DNA of 64,000 bases from Chiua virens (lineage: Eukaryota > Basidiomycota > Agaricomycetes > Boletales > Boletaceae): contig JAHNUO010000043.1 of the NCBI GenBank assembly GCA_019787685.1, forward strand, positions 1-64,000, given 5' to 3'. How positions within the stretch are numbered: the first letter of the stretch is position 1; each line of letters begins with the position of its first letter. The notes under the pieces were generated by a model. The model was not told the DNA's origin. It saw only the letters and a list, made by a program, of their open reading frames with translations, and made no database searches. The position numbers were made by a program, and so were the translations under genes. Of this stretch, positions 22,711 through 35,490 are shown in pieces.

Positions 22711-25700
22711 TCATGACTTCCAACAAGTAATCCATGACTCTCCAGATAATGAACTATCAATATCAACTTGGAATGCTCCATGAGGAGATATAACCAAGGA
22801 AAGAGGAGGAAGGTAAGAGGAACCAAGTCTAAGCCAAGGAGCAACCCAACCATAACAAAGATCATGGGAAACAATCCAACCATCATGATTGAGAAACTGA
22901 CCAAAAGAAAGAAGTTGATGTACCCTCCACACTTTGATAGACTTGTCAGCAGACCCAGAGATGATATGGTCACCATTGGGTGAAAAAGACACCGAGTAGA
23001 TATAGGAACTGCCATGGCCCTGGAAGGGACCTGCTATGAGGTGACCAGTGGCTGTATCCCAGATCCTGATAGCATGGTCATGAGAGCCAGAGACAATGTT
23101 CTTTCCATCAGGTGAATAGCCAACAGATGTGACCCAATTTGTGTGCCCCTGGAATGGACTTCCTATGGGCTGACCAGTGGCTGCATCCCAGATCCTGATG
23201 GTGTTGTCATCAGAGCCAGAGACAATGTTCTTTCCATCAGGTGAATAGCCAACAGATCTGACCTCATCTGTGTGCCCCTGGAATGGACTTCCTATGGGCT
23301 GACCAGTGACTGCATCCCAGATCCTGATGGTGTTGTCATGAGAGCCAGAGACAATGTTCTTTCCATCAGGTGAATAGCCAACAGATATGACATAATCTGT
23401 GTGCCCCTGGAATGGACTTCCTATGGGCTGACCAGTGGCTGCATCCCAGATCCTGATGGTGTTGTCATGAGAGCCAGAGACAATGTTCTTTCCATCAGGT
23501 GAATAGCCAACAGATCTGACCCAATCTGTGTGCCCCTGGAATGGACTTCCTATGGGCTGACCAGTGGCTGCATCCCAGATCCTGATGGTGTTGTCATGAG
23601 AGCCAGAGACAATGTTCTTTCCATCAGGTGAATAGCCAACAGATCTGACCCAATCTGTGTGCCCCTGGAATGGACTTCCTATGGGCTGACCAGTGGCTAC
23701 ATCCCAGATCCTGATGGTCTTGTCATAAGAGCCAGAGACAATGTTCTTTCCATCAGGTGAATAGCCAACAGATGTGACCCAATTTGTGTGCCCCTGGAAT
23801 GGACTTCCTATGGGCTGACCAGTGGCTGCATCCCAGATCCTGATGGTGTTGTCATGAGAGCCAGAGACAATGTTCTTTCCATCAGGTGAATAGCCAACAG
23901 ATGTGACCCCAGATGTGTGCCCCTGGAATGGACTTCCTATGGGCTGACCAGTGGCTGCATCCCAGATCCTGATGATGTTGTCATTGGAGCCAGAGACAAT
24001 GTTCTTTCCATCAGGTGAATAGCCAACAGATGTGACAGAATTTGTGTGCCCCTGGAATGGACTTCCTATAGGCTGACCAGTGGCTGCATCCCAGATCCTG
24101 ATGGTGTTGTCATGAGAGCCAGAGACAATGTTCTTTCCATCAGGTGAATAGCCAACAGATATGACAAAATCTGTATGCCCCTGGAATGGACTTCCTATGG
24201 GCTGACCAGTGGCTGCATCCCAGATCCTGATGGTGTTGTCATCAGAGCCAGAGACAATGTTCTTTCCATCAGGTGAATAGCCAACAGATCTGACCCAATC
24301 TGTGTGCCCCTGGAATGGACTTCCTATAGGCTGACCAGTGACTGCATCCCAGATCCTGATGGTGTTGTCATCAGAGCCAGAGACAATGTTCTTTCCATCA
24401 GGTGAATAGCCAACAGATATGACCTCATCTGTGTGCCCCTGGAATGGACTTCCTATGGGCTGACCAGTGGCTGCATCCCAGATCCTGATGGTCTTGTCAT
24501 AAGAGCCAGAGACAATGTTCTTTCCATCAGGTGAATAGCCAACAGATGTGACCCAAGATGTGTGCCCCTGGAATGGACTTCCTATGGGCTGACCAGTGGC
24601 TGCATCCCAGATCCTGATGGTCCCATCTTCAGAGCCAGAGACAACATGCCTACAATCTGGTGAATAGCCAACAGAGTTCACAACACCACTATGTCCATGC
24701 AGGGTATGAACATCTGCTGGCCAATTGGCTGGATGTCCAGTCCTGATTGAAGCATGCTTCAAAAGTCGGCCAACCCACAGCTTACAAAGTGGTGAACTGA
24801 GGGGGGTCTGGGGCATGGCTGACAGATATAGATGAGGGGTGGATTGTCTGAGTAGGGGTGAGAACACCTGGATGAATTGGGATCCTTCTGAAGCAAGGAT
24901 GCAAATCTCTGAGTCCTAACACTAAGTTTTTAGCATGTCAACTGGTCCCATTGTTTGATCTTACCTTAGGTTGGGTCCAATGTTGAAGGGCAATGCATGT
25001 CTGCAAGGCAGAGGAAATGGGTGATGCTGATGAGAGGGAGAGGAGGCTGATGACTTCAAGCCAGTAGGGAAAAAAACCTTTGAAGAACAGTGTGATTTCA
25101 GCAATCAAGTCTGAGCTGCAGCTGGTATGTTGTAGATGGTCCATCCAGTATAAACAGGAGTATGACAGGTGAGGGGGGATGGCCTCATCCACGCAGCTGG
25201 ACAAACCAGACACTTTGTCATTAAGGATTCGGGAATCAGCAAGGCCACATATGTTGAACCTGAGCATGCGACACATGCATGCAAGTGATGCTTGTCCAAG
25301 AGTGAGGGAATGCTGGGGTAGGAATGGGATGTGGAAGGCTGAACTGCGCTTGCCATCACGTAAGAAGTCATAGAAGGACGCATGAAGTGGGCGGACAGGC
25401 TTCCGGTCATCACAAGCCCCATCTAGCAGGGATGCAAGAGATGAAACCATAGCTCGGACGTCTACTGGGACATCTATCGGAACGTCTTCCGGAACGTCAA
25501 TAGTGATCTTCAGGTGTCCATGAAAGAGATCCGAAAGGCAAGGGAGTGGGAGTGGTTCCTTGAGAGCGAGCAAGACGCCCATCACCTCTCGAAACCGATC
25601 TTGTTCAGGTGCTGATTTGAATAGCTGTAGTAGCACGGTCTTGTATAGCTCGTCCAATGGGTACCCAGCTTCAGTCCGGCGGGTCTTCAACAGTAGTCCG

Positions 25701-28024
25701 AGTCGGGCAGATCGTCCAAGTCCAATTGAACCGAACCCCTGAATGAACTTGCACGCAGTAGCCGCCCACTGGAAGAGATGTTGGGAATGATGAACAAGTA
25801 GTCGACACCAGTCCTGGTTCGACAAGTCGAGTTCCGAGGAACATTCATCGAGAGAATGTCGGATAAACTTCTCGATGTCTTCGTCGACCATTTGCTCTGA
25901 GATATTACTCATTTGTTTATGGACCAAGCGGGGACCCGGCGAGAGCTTGGAAAGAATGTCACTTTCGGGACGAGTCGTGATCAGGAAGCGCAGGTTGAAT
26001 GGGAATGACGTCTCGGTTGCTAGTCTGGAGATGGCAAGTACAAGTTGTTGGCGACTAGCCTGGTCACCGCACTCGTCAAGCGCATCGATGACCACCACTA
26101 GAGGGCCGATAGCCTGGATGTGCTTGCTAGGTTCGATGATCAGTCGTTCCAACTGCTCTTTGGGTACTTCCGACGTGCGAAGTGATCGACTTTCCCCCAC
26201 GACCTTCCACAGGGCGGACTTGTACTCGGCATTGTGGTCACAGAGGTCCCGTGCAACAGTACTAAACAAATTCGTCGGGTTCCGGCGAGCGACGTCTGTC
26301 CTTGCGAAACAGTACGACGAGACGAGCCTCTTCTGTCCCTCAAACCATCGCGCAATCGAATGAGCCACCGCAGACTTGCCCGATCCCGCGAAACCGGTGA
26401 GAAGACACACTCGTGGAGCATCCTCTGCGGGATTGCTGAGGATCTCACGAAGTTCCCGTAACATCTCGTCCCGGGTCCCTGTAAGACAACCCTTGTCCTG
26501 ATCGTGCCTGGCGCCTTTGGCATAAGGCATGTCGTCCAGATCCTTGTCCTCCACTGCGAACCATATATACGAACGTCCGACTGCAAATCAATGGAGTAAA
26601 GCTTACCGGTGTGCTCGATCGCGTTCATCATACGAACGACTGTGATTCCGGTCTGCAGTCCAACTCCCCGCAAGAAGGCATCTCTGAGTTCTTGAAGCCT
26701 TCTCTGGTAATCCGTGATCTTGGAATTGATATCCGACAATGTGTACTTCGCCAGACGGGTCGCTGCGCAAGGCGGTGAATGGGGATGAGCACGAAGTAGT
26801 GGATCATCTTACCGAAGCTTTTGTGCTCGGCGTAGTCGCGAATAAAATAGGCGCACTCCATCACCTGTTGGGTCAAGAGCTTAAGAGGCTCCACGTGTGC
26901 CTTGTCTGCCTTCAAGGGATCTGCGTCGTGAACGAATGCTAAAACGTCGCTCATGGTGCCCGCTAAGCGAGTGATCTGATCGTCGCGATCGTTCTGATTT
27001 ATGAGAACCTGTGTCAAATGTCGCGGCCATCAGGAACAGCATGAGAATATAACATGAGACAAACCAGACCTTGTTTGCAGCTGAGATAACGGACCAAGCG
27101 AGCGATGTATATGGATGAATCTACATGGCAATGAGAAGAAGAGCGGGTAGCGACAAAGTAGCAAATACCTCTGCGATGCCAGTTACAATCTGGTCAAAGA
27201 GTTTTATCCTCTTCAATAGAATATCCCATGTAGTCGCAAACGTCTGCGAGCTGTTCACAACTTGTGTGACTGTATCGACCGCCGAACTCAGGTGGTCGAC
27301 CACGAGGGGAGTCGGACGCATCGCTTCAACTGCTTGTTTCGCCGTATCGACGGCATCCGCAACCTGGCCCTCGTCTGCTTCAAGGGGTTGGCAAGGGACG
27401 GATGTGAACGTAAATTTCAGTGTGAAATTGAGCCCGGAAGAAATAGCGGTCTTAGAAGGGTCCATAAGGAGAGGTTCTTCGAACACTGAACAAGACTGTT
27501 GCCAGTAGAAAGTGCAATAGGAATTCATCGCACCTTTGTTTTTCAACTTCGATGTTATTTCCCCGATCGTATAGGTCAAACTTGCAACAGCTTCATCCTG
27601 TTGACCCCACATGCGGTGGGTCTGGTAAACCTTGGCGACCAGGACAGATGTATCATCCCCGCGACTGAGACCATTCACTGAGTTCTCTCGCATATATCAA
27701 AGTAAGTTTACTCACAGAGACATCTCCTCGTTCCATAAAATGCCATTCTTGTTCTGCTTCGTCTTTTTCGTCGTTCGCAACGCGTTGCCCAACGAGAATT
27801 TAGCGTAATATTGCCTTGGCAAAGCAAATCGGGGATTTGATCCACTGGCAGTACGAAGTTCGATGTCTGCAAGAAGAGAAATTCGTATGGAACGGTTTCC
27901 AGAGTTACAATGCAAGTCTCCCACCTGTGATAGTAATGGATTGTGCCCTGGACCCACAGTGAGCGAGTCAGCACAACAAATACATTCAGGCAATTATGCA
28001 TAGTACATACGTGGTTGGATTCAT
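22711..28024 (-). CDS. NLR2: C2-like / helical / NACHT / 14x WD40 STAND receptor
   Basis: Colinear with NLR1 exon by exon: ATG at 28024, micro-exons, C2-like exon near 27870-27720, linker exons, NACHT exon 26553-24965 and WD exon 24915-22711. All junctions checked keep frame. Walker A is GFAGSGKS and Walker B VVVIDALDECG. The helical motif reads IHPYTSLAWSVISAANK. Outside the WD array it differs from NLR1 by scattered substitutions only. Inside the array the variable codons differ at almost every repeat, so its ligand preference should differ. Expected cytosolic sensor that oligomerises through NACHT; the effector output of the C2-like N-terminus is unknown. Confidence 0.9.
22891..24696 (-). 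repeat. WD40 array of NLR2, 14 units of about 129 bp
   Basis: Same unit and number as NLR1. For repeats 2-13, codons 4-5 and 23 read SW/Y, DE/D, DW/D, DF/H, NS/N, SG/H, NW/Y, DW/H, DW/H, DY/H, DE/D, NW/H. Codon 7 is T, I or R. Synonymous differences between repeats are few. Confidence 0.93.
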
Positions 28025-29280
28025 TATTTCAAGTGACATGTGATGAGCGAATATACGAGTTGGCAAGGAGGGATGCTGAGTGTATGAGAAGGATCCTCTG
28101 AGAACCGATCAACCAGCGCCGCCGACTACTAAACGGGTACAACGTGGGTCGTGTTCTATTCCTAGCCTGAGTGCATGGTCGTGACAATGCGCACACACAA
28201 CATGAGGAGTATGGCTATCTAAAAAGCGAAGACAGAGTTGCATCCAAGGCAATACTACAGGGGGGGTGAACAACACAGACCCGGTGCTACGTAGGAGGAA
28301 CGACTCGAAGTTGAGCTCAGCAGGTCTGGCGCCTCCGAGTCGGTCTCGAGCCTCAATCGAGCCACCATCGGATCTGCCCTTGCCATGGAATTTGACGTCG
28401 GGGTTTTCAGCGGGACATAAGACGAGTGTCACTAGATAATACTAGTACGAGAGTCAACGACTCGGATAACGATCTACTACTGGCAAACGACGATGGGGAA
28501 ACGATCGGTGTCACAGACAGCTGCACCTATTACCCGAGCCCAGCTCTTAGGATCCATGTAGCAAACATTTGTGCATATAGAAACGTGAACGACAAATCGG
28601 AACCGGGATAAGTATGTAATGTTACGGTGAGACAACGATGTATGGAATATGTACCTGGACAATGAGTGGTGCGTACTCCTCGCTCTGCATATCTAAACAT
28701 TTCTTTTCCGCAGCACACGTACGTGAGTCATCCCATTATGCCTCGTGGTCACCGCGATCTCGACGATACCGGCTTGTCCCTTTGATTGCTGTTGCTCTGA
28801 AAGGGTTCCATTTTCATGACATCCGAGTCTGCCACTTTCATCTGTCCTCCCTTGGGGTCACTATCAGCCATAGACTCAGACCGGGTGTGTTTGCTTGGCT
28901 GAAGGGGCCCGATATGTATTGAGTTCATCGTAGGTTTTCAGCTATCTGCAAGGTTCATCCTTGACCTTTTGCAGGACGCTGTGGACATGAGGGGGGATGT
29001 CCTCCAAAGTTGGTGGTGGGCAGTGTGACCAGTCGTCCATGGCAAGAACGGGCACTCGGAGGGCATTGTTCGCCAGCGTTCTAGAAAATGGTGATTCTGA
29101 AGAGGGCGCAAAGGGCCTGTTTTGGATCAAACAAATCATCACGATCAAGCCCTGCCATGGAAAGTGTCTCTTGTTTCGTGCTGCGTAGTGAGGACCACAC
29201 GCAAGCGGAAGTTACGTTTATGCAGTCTTTCGAGGAAATGGAGATTACAGATCAGCCGATCACATTGCAATTTCGCCTTG
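28025..29280. other. Region between NLR2 and F-box, unit 2
   Basis: Counterpart of 11327-12591. The small candidate frame starts at about 28870 (MADSDPKGGQM) with an in-frame 3-bp deletion relative to copy 1, and the 68-codon frame ending in KVKDEPCR is at 29148-28942. It lacks the 285-bp block seen in copy 3. No other gene is recognised. Confidence 0.3.
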
Positions 29281-30603
29281 TTATACAGTACAATCCAAGT
29301 CGTGCACTTCTGACCATTCCCCATCCACTAAATCCAGATCTGTCCCAAGGATATGTAAGTAAGTGAGGCGAGAGTGAGGACCAAGTCTGTCACGAAGAAT
29401 GGGTTGGATGTCTGAAAAAGGCATCTTTGGTTCGTTGTCATCCCAGCAGACTGGACATTCCACTACCAACGATTGCAGATTGGTGAGATGAGCAATGCCA
29501 TCTAATGTCGGAGGAAGGGTCTAAGGGTGATCAATTAGGATGAGAAGTATTAGGCAGAGGCAGGCAACTGACCTCTGCATCTTCCCTAAATCCATAGTGA
29601 TTAATTTCGAGCTTGAGTGAACGGAGGTGACGAAAGTTAGACCATGCAGGAGAAGCGAAGATGAATCGGAGAATATCATCTGTTGGCCCATCTATTATTG
29701 AATCCACAAAGTCGAAGATGGAAATCGATAGCATCTGGATAGAGTCGGGTAGCCTTTCAAGGATGTCACGCATCTGAATTACGTGCAAGTCCCAGGGATG
29801 CTCGCCAGGGCACCGACAATTACCACCGAGGACTAATCCTGTGAGAGCAGACTGGGGGAGGAAATCGATGTCGAGGAGAATATCAAGAGGTGCGTCAAGG
29901 GTGCGTAGATTGCGAGCATCTACGGATACCATGGGTCGGAAACGCCCAACACAAAACCTTACCTCCAGGAGGGAGAATCTGAGCTTGTCCGTCGTTTCAG
30001 GTTTAACACCCGGAGGGCTCAGAAGGAATTCGCAAGAGGAAAAACGTAGTTTCTCGAGCAATGGCAGAGACGCCATGGTACGCCAATGGTTGACATCCAC
30101 GAGACAATCCCAAAGTTCGAGTTGGCATATGTTCGTCATGAGTGAAATGAAAGAGAGGTGACACTTGGGAGTAAGTCTCCTTGTCCAGCTGTCTGCGTGT
30201 CTATTGTTCAAGCGGAGGACCCGCACACTTTTGGCGAGAGTCAGAGAGGCTGGATGGTTTGCGGCAATCTGCCGAAACAATGTCTGGCCGAAGAAAGAGA
30301 CCATATTAGGGTTGGCATGAGGGGGGATCTCAATGCTACAAAACTCGAGGACTCCGAACATGTGAGGAAGGCAAACATTGGCAAAGAATTTGCAAGTACG
30401 ACGAAGTCTGGCCAGCGTTCGACGGTCCGAAGTAAGATGTTGGAACATAAGGAGGTATATCTCATTTGGTATGATAGGTAAGGTTTGGTCCCCGCTTCGT
30501 CGCCCCGGGGCTGGGGATGGAATAAGATAGGAGTCAAGAGCAGAGAGAGAGCCGACTCGCTGGAGCACGCAAAGAATCTGAAAAGTGACATGTCTGTTGA
30601 CAT
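29281..30603 (-). CDS. F-box protein with leucine-rich C-terminal part, copy 2
   Basis: Three exons as in copy 1 (start 30603, stop 29281; equal total length). F-box-like segment IIPNEIYLLMFQHLTSD, then LARLRRTCKFFANVC. LRR-like stretches are nearly unchanged from copy 1. Unusual point: the first intron donor is GC (CCAGCGAGTC) where copies 1 and 3 have GTGAGT. GC-AG introns are tolerated when the rest of the donor is strong, so the gene may still work at reduced efficiency. SCF adaptor role inferred from the F-box. Confidence 0.72.
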
Positions 30604-30698
30604 GAATCAAGCTCACGACGCGATCACGTGCAAGACAACTTACATAATCTGAACAACTATCAAACTCACTGTGTCTGTGTCTGTTTTTGCCAGAGACG

Positions 30699-32099
30699 AT
30701 GGAGGTCACGTTTGGTGGAAAGTACAGACTCGAGGAAGAAATCGCCAACGGTGGCTGTGGTCAGTCTCTCTCTGCTGTCCTCGTCTACCCCCTCATGTTC
30801 AAACACAGGCTCTGTCTTCCTCGGCGTACACACCATAGCGGGCAAGGAAGTCGCTATCAAACTCGAACCTGCCATACCCCGCTCCCTCACATCTCCCCTT
30901 CGCCAAGAATCCAAAGTATACAAGTCTCTCATGGGTGGGCCAGGCGTACCCTGGATCATGTACTCGGGCAAGCAAGGGGACTACAACGTCATGGTCATCG
31001 ATCTTCTTGGGCCCTCCTTGGAGGATCTCTTCAAAGTCTGCAACAGACACTTTTCTCTCAAGACCGTCCTTCTCCTAGCCGATCAGCTTGTACGTCTATT
31101 TCCTTGTCTCCACCTCGACGCCACATCAATATTATGTAATTTCATCACGCCCCTTCTATCCACGCTCATTTTTCGTTGCCCAGTTGTCGCGCCTCGAATT
31201 TATTCATTCCCGTTCATTTATACATCGCGACGTAAAACCTGCCAATTTCGTCATGGGCCTGCCTTCTTCTCCGACCACCTCCATCGTCAATGTCATCGAC
31301 TTTGGTCTCACACGTCGCTTCAGGGATTCTAGGACAGGCGATCACCTCCCTTACAAACAGGAAGGAAAGCACGGTGTTGGCACCAACCTTTTCGCTAGTT
31401 TGAACGCTCATCACGGTGTCGGTACGTACAACGTCACTTGAACGATTTATATCCGCTCATACTACCGTCACAGAATGTGCTCGTCGTGATGACCTCGAGT
31501 CCCTTGCGTATATGCTCATTTACTTCCTCCGTGGGACCCTACCCTGGAGAAAGCTACGTGCACCAACGGTATCACAGACATGGGACCTTATTTTGCAAGC
31601 CAAGTTGGACGCTATTGGCCCTTTATTACCTCAGTCATCACCGGATCTTGTTTATCGAGAACAATTAGAAAAGGAGGAACAACCGCTTCGCAACGATGCG
31701 CCTTCATTGCAAGACAATCTGGAACACGAGGAAACACATTCTATTGTCGAAAATCTAGGGCTTTCCCCTCAATCGCCGTCCGCGAGACTCCGCGTCATCC
31801 CCGTACTCGCTCACAGCCCTGTACTCCTATACGTTTCTGTTCACGAGCCCCTTCTCCAATTCCTCCCGAATCCCCCACACCTTCTCCGATACGTCACCGT
31901 CATCACCGCAGAGAATCCTCTACTTCTTACCATTCAGACGCTCATCAAGACCCTGCCTACTTGCCACCACCCACTATTCCGACGACTGCCACCCTCCCCG
32001 TCGAATTCACCCTCTTTCTCACCTATTCCTTATCTCTTTCCTTTACCGACCTTCCCCACTACGATGGTCTACGCGACATGTTCCGCAATTTGGGTCGTC
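30699..32099 (+). pseudogene. Casein kinase 1-like, copy 2, frameshifted C-lobe and fused 3' end
   Basis: N-lobe and catalytic core are complete: GGKYRLEEEI, VAIKLE, GDYNVMVIDLLGPSLEDLF, FIHRDVKPANF and IDFGLTRRF (Thr where copy 3 has Ala). After LEHEETHSIVE, near 31753, one A of a run is missing compared with copy 3, so the Pro/Ser/Arg-rich segment and the final PVEFTLFLTYSLSLSFTDLP helix lie in another frame. At 32099 the gene is cut by the tandem junction. The long intron (about 31090-31183) is longer than in copy 3. It probably makes no full kinase domain. Confidence 0.78.
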
Positions 32100-32221
32100 T
32101 TAAAGGTACAGTAGCAAGTACCAGAGCGAGTGAGATTTCTCTTCGATCCGACACAACCCGGATTTTTGCGATTTAGTCAATCCCAAGAACGCGTTCGAAA
32201 CATTTTCAACATTGATCCACC

Positions 32222-32965
32222 ATGAGCTCGCATGACAATGACCCATTCTACCTGAGGTATGTACATCTGACTGGAACGATGCGCAGGGTGCTGATAGCTT
32301 TTTAGATACTAGTGTGTTGACATCGTTCAGGTGGCATCAACACTCACCCTTTGATGCAGCACGGGCCACTCAGGCAAACATGGACACGAATTTCTTGAAT
32401 TCGAGCACTCGCATGGTCGTTTGAGATATGCAAACAACTCAAATTACAGAAACGACAGTCTTATCCGCAAAGAGAGTGCGTCGCTTATACGGCCCACTGT
32501 GACCCGTGTCTCATGACGCCTTTTACAGTGCGGGTTGGCCCTTTAGTGATCAAGGAACTAAAGCGCGTCGTTGAGGCAAGTGAAATCACAAAGTAAGCAT
32601 TCAGTCCTTGAGCTTTTTGTCATCATGTTCATCCCCCATGCAGGGAAGATGACACGAATTGGCCCAAAAAGAACATTGTCGGAAAGCAAGAGCTTGAAAT
32701 TCATATCGGGAATGACCACATCGCCTTTGAGGTTTTTTTTCACAGATATGTGAGGAACCGTGCTCGTGATTGGTAGACTGCAAAAATCGGCTCCCTGGTT
32801 GATATCCAAGACAGTGAAGACTCGGAAGGATTGCGGGTGTTCTATTACTTGGTGCAAGATTTGAAGGTAGTCGTTTGTATTCCCCCTTTACGCATTCGCC
32901 AACCCTTTCCTTAGTGTCTCATTTTCTCCCTAATTTCTCTCCACTTCAACATCAAGTCGATCTAA
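32222..32965 (+). CDS. mago nashi-like, copy in unit 3, open frame but altered
   Basis: Exons 32222-32256, 32360-32475, 32529-32592, 32644-32731, 32777-32866 and 32915-32965 total 444 nt, 147 residues plus stop, close to the usual size of about 146. Mago landmarks are [60 protein letters not shown] and FSLISLHF. Oddities: the near-invariant LRYY at the start of the fold is LS here (two residues lost at the exon 1/2 border), the first intron is long (103 bp), and the C-terminal FKIKPI-type end reads FNIKSI. Mago/Y14 form the exon junction complex core. With these changes and a nonsense-bearing sister copy, this looks like a decaying duplicate. Confidence 0.72.
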
Positions 32966-33555
32966 AATAGCCATCGATCAATACGTGTTTGTCACGCTGC
33001 ATTGTATCGGGACTTGCCTTCATCTCTCGTTGCATGAATGAATCGTGTAATTGGTCCGCTTGCGCAAGATAGTGCTGTCTGTCATCTTTGAGGTAAACGT
33101 CTTGCGTTAAGATTGTTAGCATCGACAGTGACAGTGTTTTTTAGACAAATAATACAACTGTTTCTTGTCTGCGTTATCCAGTTGCTGCGTGAAAGATGTG
33201 ATCGTCGATGAGTAGGTTATATTCACTCAAAATCAGTCGGAGAATGCTAAGTTCAATCCCGTACAGCACATCATCTGTAATTCTTTGTGATATGCCGGTA
33301 GTATGATCCGCCCAGACCCCACCAACACCTTATGTTTGCCGTCCAGCGCTATAACACTGATCCATGCTAGTGACCAAGCTGTCATCTCTAATCACGTCGA
33401 TCCTTTGTTGCATTCCAAAAGTAGGTAACATGGTGGCCCGGTTCGTTTAACCGCTCTCATAACCTATCTGAACACTGTCACGAACTCCATAGTCGGAGTC
33501 TTTACCAACTTTATATCCCACATTTAAGATTACACTGCACTACCCGTCAGTCTCG
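32966..33555. other. Convergent intergenic region between mago and gene A, unit 3
   Basis: About 590 bp, colinear with 15943-16502 plus an extra block of about 30 bp near 33445-33475. No gene seen. Confidence 0.5.
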
Positions 33556-34159
33556 TCACAGGATATAAGTTACCACTGGGCCACCTGCCTTGTGTGCTTC
33601 GGAACAGCATGGACGCTGATTTGCATGAAATTTTGCCAACCCCTCCTTGATAACAGTTACCTGCTCCCGTTGATGCTTTATCATATCCTCTAGGCCAACA
33701 GTAAAGATCATTAAGGTATGAGATTGGCGTCGCAATGACTCGTTGACCTCCTGCACCACGTCGACCGTCATCCCCCTTTTCAATTCCTCCTTCACGCTGG
33801 CGACTAGGCAACGATCAATATACGACGCTGTTCTCGTGAAGGATGCACAGCTCGCCCGCAGGTGAAAGTCTTGGCCAACAGGTGTTTTTGCATGCACAGA
33901 AAATTCCACGGATGCCCGATAGATTCTAGTTTGCATTGTCGCCCGTATGTTGCGAGTTCGTCCCAGCTCTTAGGTCCAAATAAGCGTCTGCTATTGCAAC
34001 GCGTTTTTCGAACCTGTCGTGTGGGACGGTGGTTTCCTCGATCAAGGTTTGTACTTGCTCGCCTTCCTTCGCTATTTCTGCTAGCAACCCCTTCGAACTC
34101 TGGTGGTGTTTCTCGGTATCATCGATTGCTGCGCGAAGGGTCTCGATTGCTGCCGACAT
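33556..34159 (-). pseudogene. Gene A, copy 3: frameshift plus internal deletion
   Basis: ATG at 34159. It shares with copy 1 the missing base (near 33981) that shifts the frame after about 60 residues. In addition about 40 bp present in copies 1 and 2 (the DKLKEVFDLAE region) are deleted near 33868. Exon 2 (33800-33556) is otherwise preserved. Pseudogene. Confidence 0.55.
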
Positions 34160-34520
34160 GTTAACGGTGGCGAAGTATGGGTTTCGAACGAAGAGATTAT
34201 TTTGATTATAAAGGGTTTCCGCGATACAACGAAGCTATATATACGATAGACGACATGAAGTCGACGTTGTGGTAGTGTGGACCAGTGTTTGGTCTATTGT
34301 TCTGCAAGTCCGGAACTCGTAAAACATGTGGCACCGCTTTGGAGCAAACAAGGTCCACTTTGGCTGGACACTATTTTCCAATCACGCCTCTTCATCTCTG
34401 TCCACCGTTCCTTGGGCTCTTGTGGCCTGGACCTGCAGGACGTGTCTACTTCATGGGCGATCGCGTTGTCGCCGTCACCAGACCGGCCCTGTGTGGCAAA
34501 TGCGTCAGCCTGCCCTCAGG

Positions 34521-35167
34521 CTAGTGAGGACATCGACATCGGCTGTCCGGGCTTGGTACCAGTCCATCAGTGCTTTCGCACTCAGCAAGCCTCGTCGAAT
34601 CGTGCGATTCCACGATCGTCGGCTCGGAGGACGATTTAGTTCTATCTGGTATCAAAGTGGTCGCCACGGTGTCGGACATTGGATTCGAGGTGCCGTGCTC
34701 GAACTGGGTCCGAGTCAGGATCCATCGGACGACACTTGGACCAAAGGTACGTTGCTCAACTTGGTCACTAGGCAATAATCGATCAACGATCAAGGCTCTC
34801 AAGGATGCACACGGGACTCACTCAAAAATAACAATTGTCTTTTGGTTTGCTTGATGTCCTTTAACTTGTTAAAACACTTGACGGCCAGGTGTTCGTGCAT
34901 GCACACGAGATTCCACGGGTTCTGAACACAATCACTCTGGGTACTTTCCGCGAATGCCAGAATTTCGTCCCAGTCCATGTAGTTGAGATATGCGTTTATC
35001 GTCTCAACACGCTTTTCGTACCTGTCGCGGGGGACGGTGGCTTTTTCGATCAAGGTTTGTACTTCCTCGCCTTGATTCGCTATATTCTTTAGCCAAGCCT
35101 TCGAAATCTGGAGACGTTTCTCGGTATCATCGACTGTTTCGCGAAGTCTGTCGGTTGCTGCCGTCAT
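34521..35167 (-). pseudogene. Gene B, copy 3
   Basis: Nearly identical to copy 1: start 35167, gene A-like N-terminal half, then a Ser/Thr-rich tail ending at 34521 after the same candidate intron. The tail remnants similar to gene C are again in other frames. A short deletion (near 34312) removes part of the downstream remnant. Whether the 5' part is still expressed cannot be judged. Confidence 0.42.
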
Positions 35168-35490
35168 CGTAACAGTGACGAGGTGTGGCTTTCGTGTGAA
35201 GGGATGGTTTTGATGGTGAGGGCTTTCCGCGATCCAGCTGGGTTATATGTACGATAGAGACCCACAGCAGGGATGATGTATGTGGCAATGTGGACTAGCA
35301 TATGTGTGGACCTTGACTAACTTGACTTATTGTTCTGCAGAGTCCAAGATGGTTCTCATGCCTGCGAATTTCTGTGTTGCATAAGCCGGCTCGCCCTGAT
35401 TGATTGTTCACTGTAGGTACTCTTATTGTTTTACAATCCAACAATACAACCGAGTCCCGATAGCGGAAACATGCGCTCTAAGCTGTTTGA

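Larger units (their letters stand above)
15077..32099. repeat. Tandem segmental duplication, copy 2 (complete, about 17.0 kb)
   Basis: The only unit in the window with both junctions of the same kind: kinase 3' end fused to the mago upstream region at 15076/15077 and again at 32099/32100. It contains mago (15199), gene A (17145-16503, intact), B, C, questin oxidase (20433-22312), NLR2 (28024-22711), F-box (30603-29281) and kinase (from 30699). The shared junction shows that the array grew by unequal exchange or re-duplication of one founding tandem duplication. Confidence 0.93.
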
